DNA from: Phycomyces nitens
Lineage: Eukaryota; Mucoromycota; Mucoromycetes; Mucorales; Phycomycetaceae
Reading direction: 5' to 3'
Assembly: GCA_022702545.1 (NCBI GenBank)
Contig: JAHRBC010000001.1
Coordinates: 5,084,001 to 5,148,000, forward strand
DNA length: 64,000 nt
Of the stretch, positions 34,865 through 46,717 are shown piece after piece. The position numbers and the translations under genes are program-made. Numbering within the stretch: position 1 is the stretch's first letter; the number at the start of each line of letters is the position of its first letter. Under the pieces are notes generated by a model, which ran no database searches, was not told the origin of the DNA, and was given only the letters and a program-made list of their open reading frames with translations.

Positions 34865-37800
34865 CTACCATTGATTACCATGATAAGCAGGACGTTGGCT
34901 CTGCCATCCTAGAGAGTTCTCTTGCATAATCGGGGCAGATATACTTTGAGCAAACACTTGGTGCTGTTGCTGAGCCTCGGCATCCTTTCGTACTCGATGT
35001 CGGCGGTAGGCACGTACACTTACCACAGTAGCAGCCGCATACACAACAACACCAATGGAGACGCAGATACCAATAATGGACGCCTTTGATAATCCACCGC
35101 TTCCACTGGAGTTTGCATTTCCAGAAGATGAACTTTGATCCCCGGTTGCATTGGGGTCTACAACATTAGATGCAGAGTTGGAAGCAGAGGTAGAACCAGA
35201 GCTGCCACTGACAGGATAAGAGTCATCAATTAAAGAAGCAAGTTGTCCATTTGAAGTGGAGTAAAGGGCACTAGTCGGATCAGAGACGAGTTTCTGAAGC
35301 GGAATCACACTGTCCTTGGGCACAGAAAGAGTAACAACAACGCCGTTGGAATTTGTAGTATATTCTTCACTATCTCGCTTCTTGTTTGTTGTTTTCTTGG
35401 TCGCACTGGTCAATGTAATGACAATAACCTCGTCTGCAGTGATGTTGAGGGCATTACCAACAAATACTGGCATTGCCTGGACAAACTCGGCTGTAAGAAT
35501 AGCGTCAGAGACCATTTGGGAATACGAAAGTTGATTGAACTTCATGTATGCCATTGAATTGGTTTCTAAAACAACACTGCATGTTAGAAAAATAATAATA
35601 CAAAGTAACCAGAATATATCAACTCACCAGGAATTATGGCATCGATATTGGGAGCAATATATTCAGGGATATTATCAGTAGCGGTGTTTGCAGTGTTGGA
35701 ATTAACGATGGGAGTAGTCTGGTCAGAGTTTACTGTAGAGCTTGGGGCACTCTGGGCAACAACTTCAGATAGAGAGCTACTATGGGTCGGGGTAGCAGCA
35801 GCAGGCGCAAATGTGAACGAATTCGTCAGCCATGAATAGGTTTGGTATTTGTAGGTCGAAGAGCGGGAAAATGTTGTAGACGCGCTTGAAGATGAAAATT
35901 CGGAAGGAGTATGAGTAGCGGATGTAGTATCTGTAGGGGTTGGGGTGGCTGATGTTTCTTCTATAACAGGCGACGTTGTTTCAGGACTACTGTCATTGTT
36001 GTCGGTAGGCGATGTAGGACTTGGGGTTTCTGTAGAACTTTCAGAGGGGCTTGAAGAACTAGGATCAGATGTGGGAGTAGGCTGAATATCAGACGACGAA
36101 GATTCAGAGGAATCTGAATCAGACGTAGGCGTTGCTGAAGAGCTTGTGCTCGATGATTCAGTGGCACTACTAGTTTTTGTACCCGACAAACTAGAAGACT
36201 GTACAGTGGGTGTCGCATTATTGGTGGTTCTACTATGTGTCGCACTTGGCTCGTTATCTGAAGATGTTTCTGAAGGATCATCAGAAGGAGAGGGAGTTTC
36301 GGTTGGTGTACTGGTAGCCGACGGATTGTGAGAAGTCATGCTGGCTGCTGTTGGGGTTGAGGACGATTTCCTTGTGTATGTAGGAACTCCTACAGCTGTA
36401 CCGTTGGTCGAGGACGTTGATTCTGCGTCTGACAAAGACTTTGTTGCTGTTACTGATGATTCAGTGGAATCTGTTTTAGAACTGGAGTGACTTGAACTTG
36501 AAGAGCTAACAGCAGCTTTTGTAGCAGTGGCAGTCTTAGATACAGTGCTAGATGGTTCATCTTCATCAGAAATGGTACTTGAATGGGAGTTAGTAGGGTG
36601 AGCAGATTTAGTTGACTCTGTAGGTTGACTGGTCTCAGCATCAGAAGTAGGAGTACTTGAGGGAGAGGAATGGGTTGATGAGGTAGAGATGGTAGACTTG
36701 GTAGTCTTGGTAACCTTGGTGGTCTCTGAATCGGACGTAGGAACAATTGAAGACGAAGAGCGAGTAGGTGTTGCAGACTTGGTTGCCTCGGGGGTCTCAC
36801 TTGCCTCAGCATCAGAAGTAGGAGTACTCGAGGGAGAGGAACGGGTAGATGAAGTAGCCTTGGTAGTCTTGGTAACCTTGGTGGTCTCTGAATCAGACGT
36901 AGGAGCAATTGAAGACGAAGAGCGAGTAGGTGTTGCAGACTTGGTTTCCTCGGGGGTCTCACTTGCCTCAGCATCAGAAGTAGGAGTACTCGAAGGAGAG
37001 GAATGGGTAGATGAGGTAGCCTTGGTAGTCTTGGTAACCTTGGTGGTCTCTGAATCAGACGTAGGAACAATTGAAGACGAAGAGCGAGTAGGTGTCGCAG
37101 ACTCGGTTGCCTCGGGAGTTTTGCTTACTTCAGCATCAGAAGTAGGAGTACTTGAGGGAGAAGAGCGGGTAAATGAGGTAGAGATGGTAGTCTTGGTAAC
37201 CTTGGTGGTCTCTGAATCAGACGTAGGAACAATTGAAGACGAAGAGCGAGTAGGCGTTGCAGACTCGGTTGCATCGGGGGTCTCACTTGCCTTAGTATTA
37301 GATGTAGGAGTGCTCGAGGGAGAGGAACGAGTAGATGACGCGAGTATAGTGGTCTTCTCAGCATCAGTCGTCTTGGCACCGGTTGTCTTCTCAGCATCCG
37401 TCGTCTTGGCACCGGTTGTCTTCTCAGCATCCGTCGTCTTGGCATCAGTGGTCTTCTCAGCACTAGTGGTCTTCTCAGCAGCGCTGGTCTTCTCAGCATC
37501 AGTGGTCTTTTCAGCATCAGTGGTCTTCTCAGCAGCGCTGGTCTTCTCAGCATCAGTAGTCTTCTCAGCATCAGTAGTCTTCTCAGCATCAGTAGTCTTC
37601 TCAGCATCAGTAGTCTTCTCAGCATCAGTAGTCTTCTCAGCATCAGTAGTCTTCTCAGCATCAGTAGTCTTCTCAGCATCAGTGGTCTTCTCAGCATCAG
37701 TGGTCTTCTCAGCATCAGTGGTCTTCTCAGCATCAGCAGTTTTCTTAGAATCAGTGATATCAGCAACCTCAGTAGCTGCTGGTTTACTTGAAGAAGTAGG

Positions 37801-38365
37801 ATTCAGTGTAGAAGTCTTGGTCTCTTTTTCGATAGATTTGCTGGATTCCGAGGTGGGTTTGGCATCGTTCTCTGTCTCTGCATTGGCGAACTTTTCGCTT
37901 ACATTGGTTTCTTTTGACGAAGATTCGGTTGTGGCAGAAGACGTTGCATGGCTTGTGGTCTTTGTGGGATCGGGAGACGTGGCTGTTGAGTGAGTGCTCG
38001 AGATTGTTGACTCTTGCGAACTTGGTTTTGTAGTCGAATGCTCGGTGATTGTGGAAGAATGAAAGGCAGTGGTAGAGTGAGAGCTGGAAGGATGTGTGGT
38101 GGTTACAATGGAAGTATGTTCGGTCAAGGTAGTTGAGTGACTGGCAACCGTAGACGAAGACTGCATATTTTTATAGATTTTTAGCGAATATTGAGTGAAT
38201 ATAGAGTCAATTGCTTACTGTAGAGTGCGTGGTCGATTCTTTGTCGGAAATCTTGATGTCGACATCCTGGGCAGAGACGGGATTACCATTAAGCAAAATG
38301 AATGAGATGAAGAGGAGGACAAATAGACGAGCTAAATTGCCTTTGGAGGGGTTCCTTTTTGTCAT
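34865..38365 (-). CDS. Msb2-like signalling mucin (single-pass, Ser/Thr-rich cell-surface protein)
   Basis: Three exons (38365-38219, 38160-35628, 35565-34865) give 1,126 residues: signal peptide (NLARLFVLLFISFILLNGNPVSA), a huge Ser/Thr/Pro mucin region with two tandem-repeat families, a membrane-proximal domain, one transmembrane helix (about 1053-1077, ASIIGICVSIGVVVYAAAT) and a 49-residue basic cytosolic tail. The proximal domain has GNALNITADEVIVITLTSA and VVVTLSVPKDSVIPLQKLV, similar to the Hkr1-Msb2 homology domain before the membrane in fungal Msb2 (ALNIS...V, then IPS...L). Msb2 mucins activate Cdc42-MAPK signalling for filamentous growth or osmosensing, usually after cleavage of the mucin part. 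The in-frame upstream ATG at 38491 is rejected because the leader fits MTKRNPSK better. Confidence 0.75.
36646..37330 (-). repeat. About 162-bp (54-residue) tandem repeat in the mucin
   Basis: Five imperfect copies start near 36646, 36817, 36979, 37141 and 37303. Each encodes SSPSSTPTSDAE...PTRSSSSIVPTSDSETTKV. Spacing is 162 bp, or 171 bp for the first, always a multiple of three, so copy-number change keeps frame. Confidence 0.85.
37350..37740 (-). repeat. 18-bp (hexapeptide) tandem repeat in the mucin
   Basis: About twenty copies of AEKTTD (variants AEKTSA, AKTTDAEKTTG) encoded by CAGCATCAGTAGTCTTCT-type units on the plus strand. Neighbouring units are nearly identical, which indicates recent expansion. 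Likely O-glycosylated and length-polymorphic between strains. Confidence 0.9.
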
Positions 38366-39156
38366 TTGATGGCTATTATAGCACCCAAATGAAATTAAGG
38401 GCGTAAAATGAATGGAAGGGGATCGTGAAAGAAAAAGAGGAACAAAAGGTGAAGAGGTCTTTGTAAGTATTGCCTGTTGGCTGACCGACATCTCATAATT
38501 TCTTCGTCCTACACTTCTTGCAACGTATCACCAAATGTAGGAAGGTGTCTTTTGTTGCCATTCAGGGCGTCAGACCACGTTGCAGAGCACATTAAATGCA
38601 CCAGATGTTCTACCGCTCTTTTTCAGTTTATAATTCTCGACCCTGTGCGCCGGATCAACACACACGTTTCTTGGGTTTCTTGTTCTGGTCTGGAATCTCG
38701 AGACACCGTGCCCAAACATGTCCCTGCAATCTTTTTTTTGCAGCAAGTATTTTTGTGGTTGAGTGGTTTACCAGCGGTGATTCTGAAAATATCATATCCT
38801 GTCCAAAGAGTCGACCTTAATTGTCTGAGTTTATCGGCTGAGACAATGCAAATTAAGAACAAGTCTTCCACGGCAAAAAACGCATTGTTTCTCCCCCCCT
38901 CAAACTCATCATTATATGGTTCAATTAAGAGCCATATATATAGCCCACTACGCCTCTTGTTGCTTTCTTACCGTCTCACCAGCCTATTTAACTTGTCTGT
39001 AGGCATCTTTATCAGTTTGTTTTCCTCCCTAACCCAACCAAACATGTGATTTTAAGCCCACTTTTTTTTTAAGAAAAAAAAAATACATACACAAACATAC
39101 TAAGAAAATGGGGGTGAATCGAGCCTGCACCACTCTTGACTCTCTGATACTTTGAC
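38366..39156. other. Divergent promoter region (mucin / Rab gene)
   Basis: About 790 bp between head-to-head genes. Moderately GC-rich at 38500-38880, AT-rich after. The ORFs here have no recognisable product. A poly-T/poly-A pair at 39062-39082 precedes the Rab start. Confidence 0.5.
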
Positions 39157-39854
39157 ATGGTTCTCATTGACAACCCTGCATACAATTTTGACTTTAAACT
39201 TGTCATCGTTGGCGATTCTTCAGTCGGAAAGACTCATCTCTTGCGTCGGTTTGTACATGACACATTTGACCATTCCTCCAGAAGCACAATTGGAGTTGAC
39301 TTGCTGGTAAAAGAGATGGTTGTCAATAATACTTGGGGAAGAATACAGCTTTGGGACACAGCTGGCCAAGAGCGATTCCGTTCGGCTACTAAGCGGTGAG
39401 TAGGTCCATCAATAGAAATATAAATCTTATGATTTTATAAAGCTACTATCGTGGATGCGTGGGTGCTCTAGTCGTCTATGACATTACAAAACACGCAACT
39501 TTTGAAAGTATACCAAGATGGCTGGAAGAACTGCAGTTCAACGACACTCACCCCGATCTTCGTGTAATTATGATCGGCAATAAGTCTGATCTGGATAGTC
39601 AGCGCGAGGTGACAATGAACGAAGGCCTAGAGTTTGCAAAGAAGCATAAACTAATGTTTATGGAGACAAGTGCACTCGATTGCTCCAATGTGGATAATGC
39701 GTTTTATACGCTTATTAGTAATGTTCATGAGACATTGGCTTCACAGGTTTTTGCATTAAGCGACAAGGATGAACTATTGCCTCAGGGAAAGCTCATAAAG
39801 CTGAATAGCACCAGGACACGAAAAAGGTCCTTGGAGAAGAGATGCGCATGTTAA
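39157..39854 (+). CDS. Rab-family small GTPase, Rab11/Ypt31-like
   Basis: Two exons (39157-39395, 39443-39854) give 216 residues. All GTPase motifs are present: P-loop GDSSVGKT (19-26), switch I threonine in STIGVD, WDTAGQERFR (66-75), GNKSDL and ETSAL. A C-terminal CAC gives two cysteines for geranylgeran­ylation. The ETSALDCSNVDNAF text and NKSDL favour the Rab11/Ypt31 group (recycling endosome and exocytosis). Switch I (STIGVDLLVKEM) departs from the usual IGVEF, so effector choice may differ; this could be a diverged paralogue. An AATAAA lies shortly after the stop. Confidence 0.88.
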
Positions 39855-40222
39855 TATAGGATGTATTTATTGCAAATAAAGTATTAAAAAAATTATATGT
39901 ATTACTGCTTGCGTTTGACGATACTAACTATTTTTGTTGGATGATGTCACTTTTAGCAAGTAAAGACACATCCTTGAAGGACCAAGGCCTTGTGTTATCG
40001 ACTGAAATTTACTAGATTTGAATAATGTCTGCTAGATTTCTGATGAAATATAAATGCTCTGTTGTTGCAATCTAGAGGTTTTATTGGATGCAAATTCACG
40101 CTTTGACGCAAATTGTGTTTTTAGAGATCGCAGATATAGTTTGAAAGAGTATAATGAAGAAGAAAGAAAAAGTGGTATTTCGTTTTATGGGCTCTACTAC
40201 AAGTACATGACGAGAAAATAAA
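39855..40222. other. Intergenic between converging genes
   Basis: AT-rich 3' flanks of the Rab and G-beta genes, with AATAAA strings on both strands. No gene is visible. Confidence 0.5.
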
Positions 40223-41514
40223 TTATGCCCAGACCTAAAGTGAATATCATGGTTTTATTAGAATTGGAGTCAAGATGTGTTTTTTTTTAAATTATAAATG
40301 ACAAACCTTGAGCATACTGTCCCAGCTACCAGTGCAGAGAGCCATGCCATCGCTCGAAACACCCAAGCAAGATACTCTGTTTTCATGGCCAGAGAGAGCA
40401 CCCACTCGCTCGCCCTTGAGAGTATCCCAGATCTGGGTACTATAGTCATCGTAGCCTGCAAACAAGAGACGTCCTGATGATGAAAAGGCAATAGATGTAA
40501 TTCCATGCAGAATGGTGTCGTTTCCATATGTGTGTAATTCTCTGTCTGCGCGAAGGTCAAACAGACGACAGCTTGCATCGTCTGATCCTGTACCAAATGC
40601 CATGCCATTTGGGAAGAATCTAGGAAAAAAAAAACGATGAGTCTTGATAATATTTCTTATTCTACAGACTTACTGAACCGAGTTTATATCAGACTCATGG
40701 CCTGCAAATGTCTGGACGCACTTTTGGGTTCGCATATCCCATACTTTTGCAACAGAATCACAGCCACCAGACACAAATACATTGGGGTCTGTAGGAGATG
40801 GAGACACGCTAGATTTTTGGTGATAAATTAGCAAGGGATATTTGGTGGTCGTCTCCAGTACCTCATCACATCGGCAGCATGATCAGTGAACTCTTGAATC
40901 TTTGCTCCAGCATCAATGTCCCATAAGAAACATGACATGTCTCCTGAACTTGTCAAGATTCTGCGATCATCCAGAAACCGACAGCAGCTCAGATAACCAG
41001 TATGGGCTGCCAATTCTCGGGCTGGCCTCACGGGTCCATCGCGGGCTGTAAGGTTGTATATCGAACACACATTGTCAAGACCACCACAAGCTACAAACTT
41101 TCCAGAGGGTGCATAGGCACAGGTCATAACCCATGCAGACCGCAGAGAAACGGCATGGAGTTTGTTGGTTGTATAGGCATTCCAGACAATCAATTTGCCA
41201 TCCTGTGATGCAGACACTAGGTGCTGGGCATCTCCAGCCCAGTGCATTGCATAAATCTTTGCAAGGTGTCCACGCAGATTACGGCGCACCTTCATCACAA
41301 GACGAGGCAGAGGTTCAACCGTCTTTGCCATCTCGGTCACTGTTCCAAGTAAAATTCAGGCAATTGTAAGATCCAACGTGCGTGAGGAATCAATAGTCGA
41401 CTTACGGGTGATGTCTGCCAAGGCATCACGACGTTGTCTGATGCGCTCCTTGAGCATCTCTGCCTCTCTTCTTGCTGCAGTAATTCGCTCGTTAATGTCA
41501 TCTGTGGTGCTCAT
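40223..41514 (-). CDS. Heterotrimeric G-protein beta subunit
   Basis: Five exons (41514-41406, 41339-40862, 40808-40674, 40619-40307, 40234-40223) give 348 residues, the normal G-beta length. An N-terminal coiled coil ([20 protein letters not shown]) for pairing with G-gamma is followed by seven WD40 blades: [86 protein letters not shown] and [11 protein letters not shown]. The last exon is 12 nt and supplies the universal C-terminus VWA; without it the protein would end wrongly. It transduces receptor signals (pheromone, nutrient or light type) to MAPK or cAMP pathways. Confidence 0.96.
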
Positions 41515-43353
41515 TGTTGAGTTCGATGGTCAGTTTTTTAAGATTGGCGTGACAGGTAATATGTTTTGATAACAATACTAATAAAAATAAAAATAGAGAG
41601 AAAAAGAGGGGAAATTGATAATGAGAAATTGGATTAAAGATGTCTGTTGTGTGCTACCCACTAAACACGTTGAAGGATAGGAGAAAGGGGTGCTTTTTTT
41701 TTTACTGGGTTGTGCAAAGAAAAGAAGATACTCTGGCGTGTAGTTTAGTCGAGAACAGGACCTGGCACAACAATTTGAATACAAAGGCCGAATGCGGAGC
41801 AAATTAACACAATTGCTGAAAACATGCTTTAGAGCTCTATTGATGGCAAGACCAAACTCTTGTCTACTAGGGCCCTGAAGATTCATTTACTTTGGTAAAT
41901 ATTAAAGAAGGCTCTGGCTATATTATGGCCAAAGCAGGGATTCTGTCCCTGAAACAATTACCATGGTGACTTTCAATTAAGAAAAGGCAATTAAAGTATA
42001 CATGTATAATTTGCTACCAGTGGTCGCTAGAGAGTGTTTAGGTTTGTAAATATAACCATACTTCTTTTGACATTTTAGAGTCGATAATTAATGTACATTC
42101 TATTCCTGTCTTGAGAAAACCTGGATATGCAAGTACTCCTAAAGATACAATACCAAAAGGTACACGTCTGGCACTCTAATAAAACTAGAGTGTTCTAGAG
42201 AGCAAGTAATGTTCTGTGCAGTCTAATATGCAGGCCAAGGCATCTACAAGGCCAATTGGAATCAGACCAAAGGGTCTAGGATACCATTATAGACTGGCAA
42301 TCGAAGCCAATACCAGACGCCCAGTCTTAAACAACGTACAGCTCAAGTATTATTGGCTTTTTCGGTTCCTTGAGATATATAAGTGATCTGCTGCATTCAA
42401 TCTCAGATAGCTATTTGTCTCACACAGCGCCAATTGTAATGAATTTAATTTCGGATTTTTCACACCAATTGAATTTAATCATATTTCACAAGCCTATCGT
42501 TTGCAGAGACATTCATTAGATTGATTAAAAAAAAGAAAGATGTATATCTTGCAAGGCGTTGGTATCCTCAGGTCAATAAAGACCTTGCAGATTCCTGCAA
42601 GCCATACAAAGCTTCTTTTGATCTTGAACCTGAATGCACGCACTTTTAAATGTATTGGAAATATATTCAGGTTTCCTCTGATTCTCTCTATTTAATACGG
42701 TGCTTGGGAATCATTCCTGCTATTGATTCTAAATAGACATTTAGTATTCAATTAGGCTTTGCATATAATATCTTTAGAGCCCCATTTCAATTCAGCAGCC
42801 CCTCACAGGGCATCTTGGCTGTTTTATGGTCCCAATAGGCAGGTGAAAACCAATTGATTGCTTTGGATCCTAACCACTGCTTTTAGGATTTTGGGACAAG
42901 ATCTTTATGCCTTGGATCATATAAATGTCGTGTTCACATTCGATTTCTCCGAATATATATTTTAATTGACATGGATTGACAAAATTCCAAAAACAAATGA
43001 TACCAAGATCATTCGATAACCTCAATAATTTACAAGCACACAAACATGGAAATATAGAGGCATTTATAATGTATACAGCATAATATTTAATGGGGCAATA
43101 AGTCATAGGATTCACTATCTTTTTATTAGATCTTTACAAATTCAAAATATTAATCATAATTCCATTAAATCAAATGCCATTTATATTTTTGTGACGCAGA
43201 CAATTTACTTTGTTTATTGGAACAAACAAAAACAACAATTAGGTGTAAATAGCGTCTAGTAACTTACCCTGGAAGCCTGTCCTTCTTTTCGTCTATTTGA
43301 CATTGCCTACCCATCTTTTTTTTTTCCCTCTCTCGAATTGACAAATCTCTAAA
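41515..43353. other. Divergent AT-rich intergenic region
   Basis: About 1.8 kb between the G-beta start and the CHCH gene start. A slightly more GC-rich patch (42100-42400) has no ORF, tRNA or snoRNA pattern that I can support. Confidence 0.5.
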
Positions 43354-43670
43354 ATGCCGCTCACCAAACCTGCTCCTCCTCCACCAAAACCTACCTTTGA
43401 TGAATTCTCAACACCAGCCGATTTCAATGACAAGTTTAAAAAAAAGGAAACAACAAAATATATGAACCCATGTTCGGTCGAGGAGAAACAAAGCATGAAG
43501 TGCCTGGACAAGAATAATTACGACAAGACAAAATGCGATTACTTTTTTATCCAGTACAAGGAATGCAAAAAGAAATGGGCAAGTGTATATCAATCTCTTG
43601 ATTCATCTACTAAACTTGTTCATTGCAGCTCGAGGACAGACGCCAGTTGAGAAGAAAGGGCTTGTTGTAA
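43354..43670 (+). CDS. Cox23-like twin CX9C (CHCH) mitochondrial protein
   Basis: Two exons (43354-43578, 43629-43670) give 88 residues. Two CX9C motifs are visible: C-SVEEKQSMK-C and C-DYFFIQYKE-C, the coiled-coil-helix-coiled-coil-helix fold imported into the intermembrane space by the Mia40 relay. The C-terminus KKKWLEDRRQLRRK after the second motif matches Cox23 (copper delivery and cytochrome oxidase assembly) better than other CHCH proteins. The intron starts with GCAAGT (TGG|GCAAGT...TTGCAG), so it is a GC-AG intron; using the nearby GT instead would replace the conserved WLEDRR tail with a longer unconserved one. The proline-rich N-terminus has no classical presequence. Confidence 0.82.
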
Positions 43671-43900
43671 TCATTAATCTCAATAACCGCAGTAATCTTG
43701 ATTTCAATATTTCCATTGACCCAAAAGCTTAATCTACTGCGCCAACACTTCCTCTATAGGATCTCGAGTCAAAAAAGTAATATGATATTATAACAGCAAG
43801 AAAAATAATAATAACAATTATAGTAATTGGGTTGCATTTCGTACTGTCGATACATACGTATCAGAGGAAGTTTATTTTCAAAACATGTTTAGTTAACATT

Positions 43901-44350
43901 TTAATCGAAGAGACCTATTAAATAACAAACATTATTAGTTTTTGATCCCCAAATATACTTTTGTAAACTTACCGAAGCCCATATCGTCATCGGACTCCTC
44001 CTTCTCCTCAACAGCCTCCTCAACAGCGGCCTCAGTGGAGGCAGCGGCACCAGCAGCGCCAGAGGCAGCGGCAGCACCACCGGCACCAGGGGCACCGACG
44101 TTCAACAAGAGAGACTTGAGGTCCTGGCCAGCGAGAGCCTTGGCGTAGAGGGAGAACCAGACGGGCTCAACCTCAATACCAGCAGCCTTGACAAGGGTCT
44201 GGAGCTTGTCAGACTAGAGAATACACGATCCCATCAAAATTAGTGGGCTTGGTCTGGTGTGCAGGATGGTTAAATGAGACTTACGGTGATTTCAACGTTG
44301 TCATCCTGGAGGATGAGGGCGGCGTAGACGACGGCGAGTTCGGCGGACAT
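43901..44350 (-). CDS. 60S acidic ribosomal protein P1
   Basis: Three exons (44350-44285, 44213-43973, 43914-43901) give 106 residues. [20 protein letters not shown] starts the helical dimerisation domain; an Ala/Gly/Pro hinge and an acidic tail follow. The final 14-nt exon completes the invariant C-terminus DDDMGFGLFD. P1 pairs with P2 in the ribosomal stalk and recruits elongation factors. The small last exon is typical of this gene. It converges on the CHCH gene. Confidence 0.96.
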
Positions 44351-44650
44351 GCTGTGTATACAAAAGGTAAGGATTGATGTTCGATGGATGGATGTTTTAA
44401 TGCTACGTACACGCAACGGATGGATGCAAATGAAGGAGGTTCAATGGATGGACGCATTCGCTCGCCAGTATCTTGTTTTCGAAACACAGTCACAAATAGC
44501 CATGTTTGGATCGGAGCACCATGAAATTTGCAAGGCTTGTTCAAGAATCGGAGAGAGAAATCAACTGCCTCGGATTGCCCTCAAGGTTAATTTGAAACGT
44601 AAAAAAAAAGTTTATTATAAAAATGTTATTGATAGAATATAGGCTTCTAT

Positions 44651-45733
44651 TTAACACAGGTAATAAGCGGCCACTCCACAGGCCCCAGAAGTTAATAAAG
44701 AAGACAAAAAGTTGACCTAGAATATATTATCATTAGTAATTTCTAAATCTCGATTTTATTTACCTGGTGGTTGTCGAGTAGATCATAGCCATTAATAACC
44801 TCTCCATCTTCTTTGGAAATCTCGGTTAGAATCATCTTCTTCTTGTGTGAATAGACAGTCTGTTGAACGGTGGCTCCAAGCACAGAATCAATCTATAGTA
44901 AAGGTCAATAGACATTTGTGTATATCGATTCGTTACCAATGATCCACCCAAGCCAGCACAGCTTCCCAGTAAAATAATATCCCAAGCGAACCCATGACAT
45001 GGACTCTCGAATGCCAATGAAATGGCACCCATAAGTCCAATAAAGGTACCCCCACCAATAGAGGCAGCAATACCAACAGGAGAGATACCACCATTGGTTC
45101 CTGGAGGAACCTTTTTAAAAGTCGTAATAAGAGTTGGCCAGCCCTTGTTGAGAACACCAAGCTCACTTGCCCACTATAGTATCAGCAGTTGAGGATATGG
45201 AATATACAAAAAAAAAGTATTGTGTTTGACTTACAGTGTCACCAGCACAGGATCCATAATGGCTTTATTCAAAACTGTCAGAATATTTGAGAACAAGAGT
45301 TTAATCTTACCCAACATAAATCCACATCATTATACTATGCAGTTTGGACTGGTCATAGCATGCCGTCAATGGTTCTCCCAGATACTGGAATAGTCCTACA
45401 GCGATACCTCCCAAAAGTCCATTGCAAACTACTTGTATGAGATTACGCTCACTGGACTTTTCATAGTCACTCTCGATAAGTTTCTTTCTGTCTGCTTTGA
45501 ACTGTAGAATGCATTAGAATTAAAGTCAAAGAGGTATTTCGTACCTTTGTTAGCTTGGAACTGGTAAGGAAGAAAGAGAGTAGAATGACGGTAAAAAATG
45601 AGTATGAGGATGAAAAGGTGATCATTCCCAAAATGAATGCACCCATTGCACCATCGATTGACAGAGATTTCTTTCTTCTCGAGTGAATGACCATAAGAAT
45701 GGACAAAACCAAGGCAAACAATATACGCGCCAT
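44651..45733 (-). CDS. TMEM19/DUF92-family integral membrane protein
   Basis: Six exons (45733-45545, 45501-45311, 45262-45235, 45173-44937, 44892-44764, 44716-44651) give 279 residues. About six hydrophobic segments and the family motifs GDTWASELG, TNGGIS and the Gly-rich helix GIAASIGGGTFIGLMGAIS identify the DUF92/TMEM19 family. The family includes plant VTE6 (phytyl-phosphate kinase), so a lipid- or prenyl-phosphate kinase role is possible but unproven in fungi. A short 28-nt exon carries the start of the DTWASE motif. The start is the first ATG before the first membrane helix. Confidence 0.85.
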
Positions 45734-45988
45734 GACAAACAGAAAGAAAAAGTTCAAAGGCGAATTTAGGTATGTAAACGGACTTGGTTTATTTGTGCAC
45801 CTGTAATGTAAGCTTTTGTAGCCGTGAAATATATTGATAAGCGTATTGATCCCATTACAATAAAACCCTGTTAATCATTTAGCACAAAAAGTATTATGTT
45901 TTTAGGCTTAATAATTGAAGCAAATAATTGAAAAAAAGCATTGTTTATTGTTGCAATTAGAACAGAACAAAGTCTAAAGAAAGAGTAT

Positions 45989-46717
45989 TTAATCTGATCT
46001 GATCTTGAGGTCAGAAAGGTCAGCATGGCTACCAGCAGTCAAACCGCGAGCACTGGCACGTTCAAAAGATCTATAAGACCAATCAATATACTAATCCTTG
46101 TATTGTATGCCGGCCAAATACACTTACTCTGGGTATCTCATACGGTAGATTGGTGCACGCTGAGCATCCTGGTAGACAAGTCTTTATGGAACATTAACAT
46201 AAACAAATAGTCCATATGTTTTGTACAAATGTTCCCAACTAATAATTACCTGTACTCAGCCAACTTCTCAGCAGCCTCAAGGTTCTCAGTGTTAATACGG
46301 TCCATCTCGGTGCTGGGGGTCATACGGTACTCAATCCACTTGGTGAAAGGATGCTTGTCCTAAGCCAGAAATATCCATATGGTACAAATGACAATCAATA
46401 ACCTACCAGTGACTATTTATCCTCTAGCAAATTATGTCTTACTTCACCCTGACCAGTGACATGTTCGCTCACACGGTAAAATACAACACCGGCAATAATG
46501 GTAAGCAAAGAGTTTCTCCAGACATTGCTGCTGAATCCTATGCCAATAACCAGGGTAAATCGCCATTCCCAACAAGCTCTGTGCACTCACTTTCTTCGGG
46601 GAATGACTCTGTAGCATGCTTGCCAGCACCATGCTCAGACGCGTATGTGCGCTTGAGGACCTGGCTAATAGGTGTGGATTTCAAAAGAGAGGTTTTGCTA
46701 GCAAAGCGCGACGCCAT
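45989..46717 (-). CDS. Complex I accessory subunit, fungal 17.8-kDa type
   Basis: Five exons (46717-46591, 46537-46443, 46359-46250, 46181-46128, 46070-45989) give 155 residues. An N-terminal mitochondrial presequence rich in Ser/Lys/Arg (MASRFASKTSLLKST...) is followed by a hydrophobic segment (WRNSLLTIIAGVVFYRV), a soluble part HPFTKWIEYRMTPSTEMDRI, and a C-terminal block APIYRMRYPESFERASARG and HADLSDLKI. The pattern resembles the Neurospora 17.8-kDa subunit of NADH:ubiquinone oxidoreductase as I remember it. The gene shares a short divergent promoter with NF-YB. The subunit name is less certain than the mitochondrial inner-membrane role. Confidence 0.6.

Noticed and set aside
37350..37740. 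Regularly spaced direct repeats resembling a CRISPR array
   Set aside because: The units are 18 bp without spacers and encode an in-frame hexapeptide in a eukaryotic mucin gene.
36689..37993. A 434-residue ORF on the plus strand over the mucin repeats
   Set aside because: The repeat periods (18 and 162 bp) are multiples of three, so stop-free antisense frames arise automatically. The minus-strand gene has a leader, membrane helix and tail.
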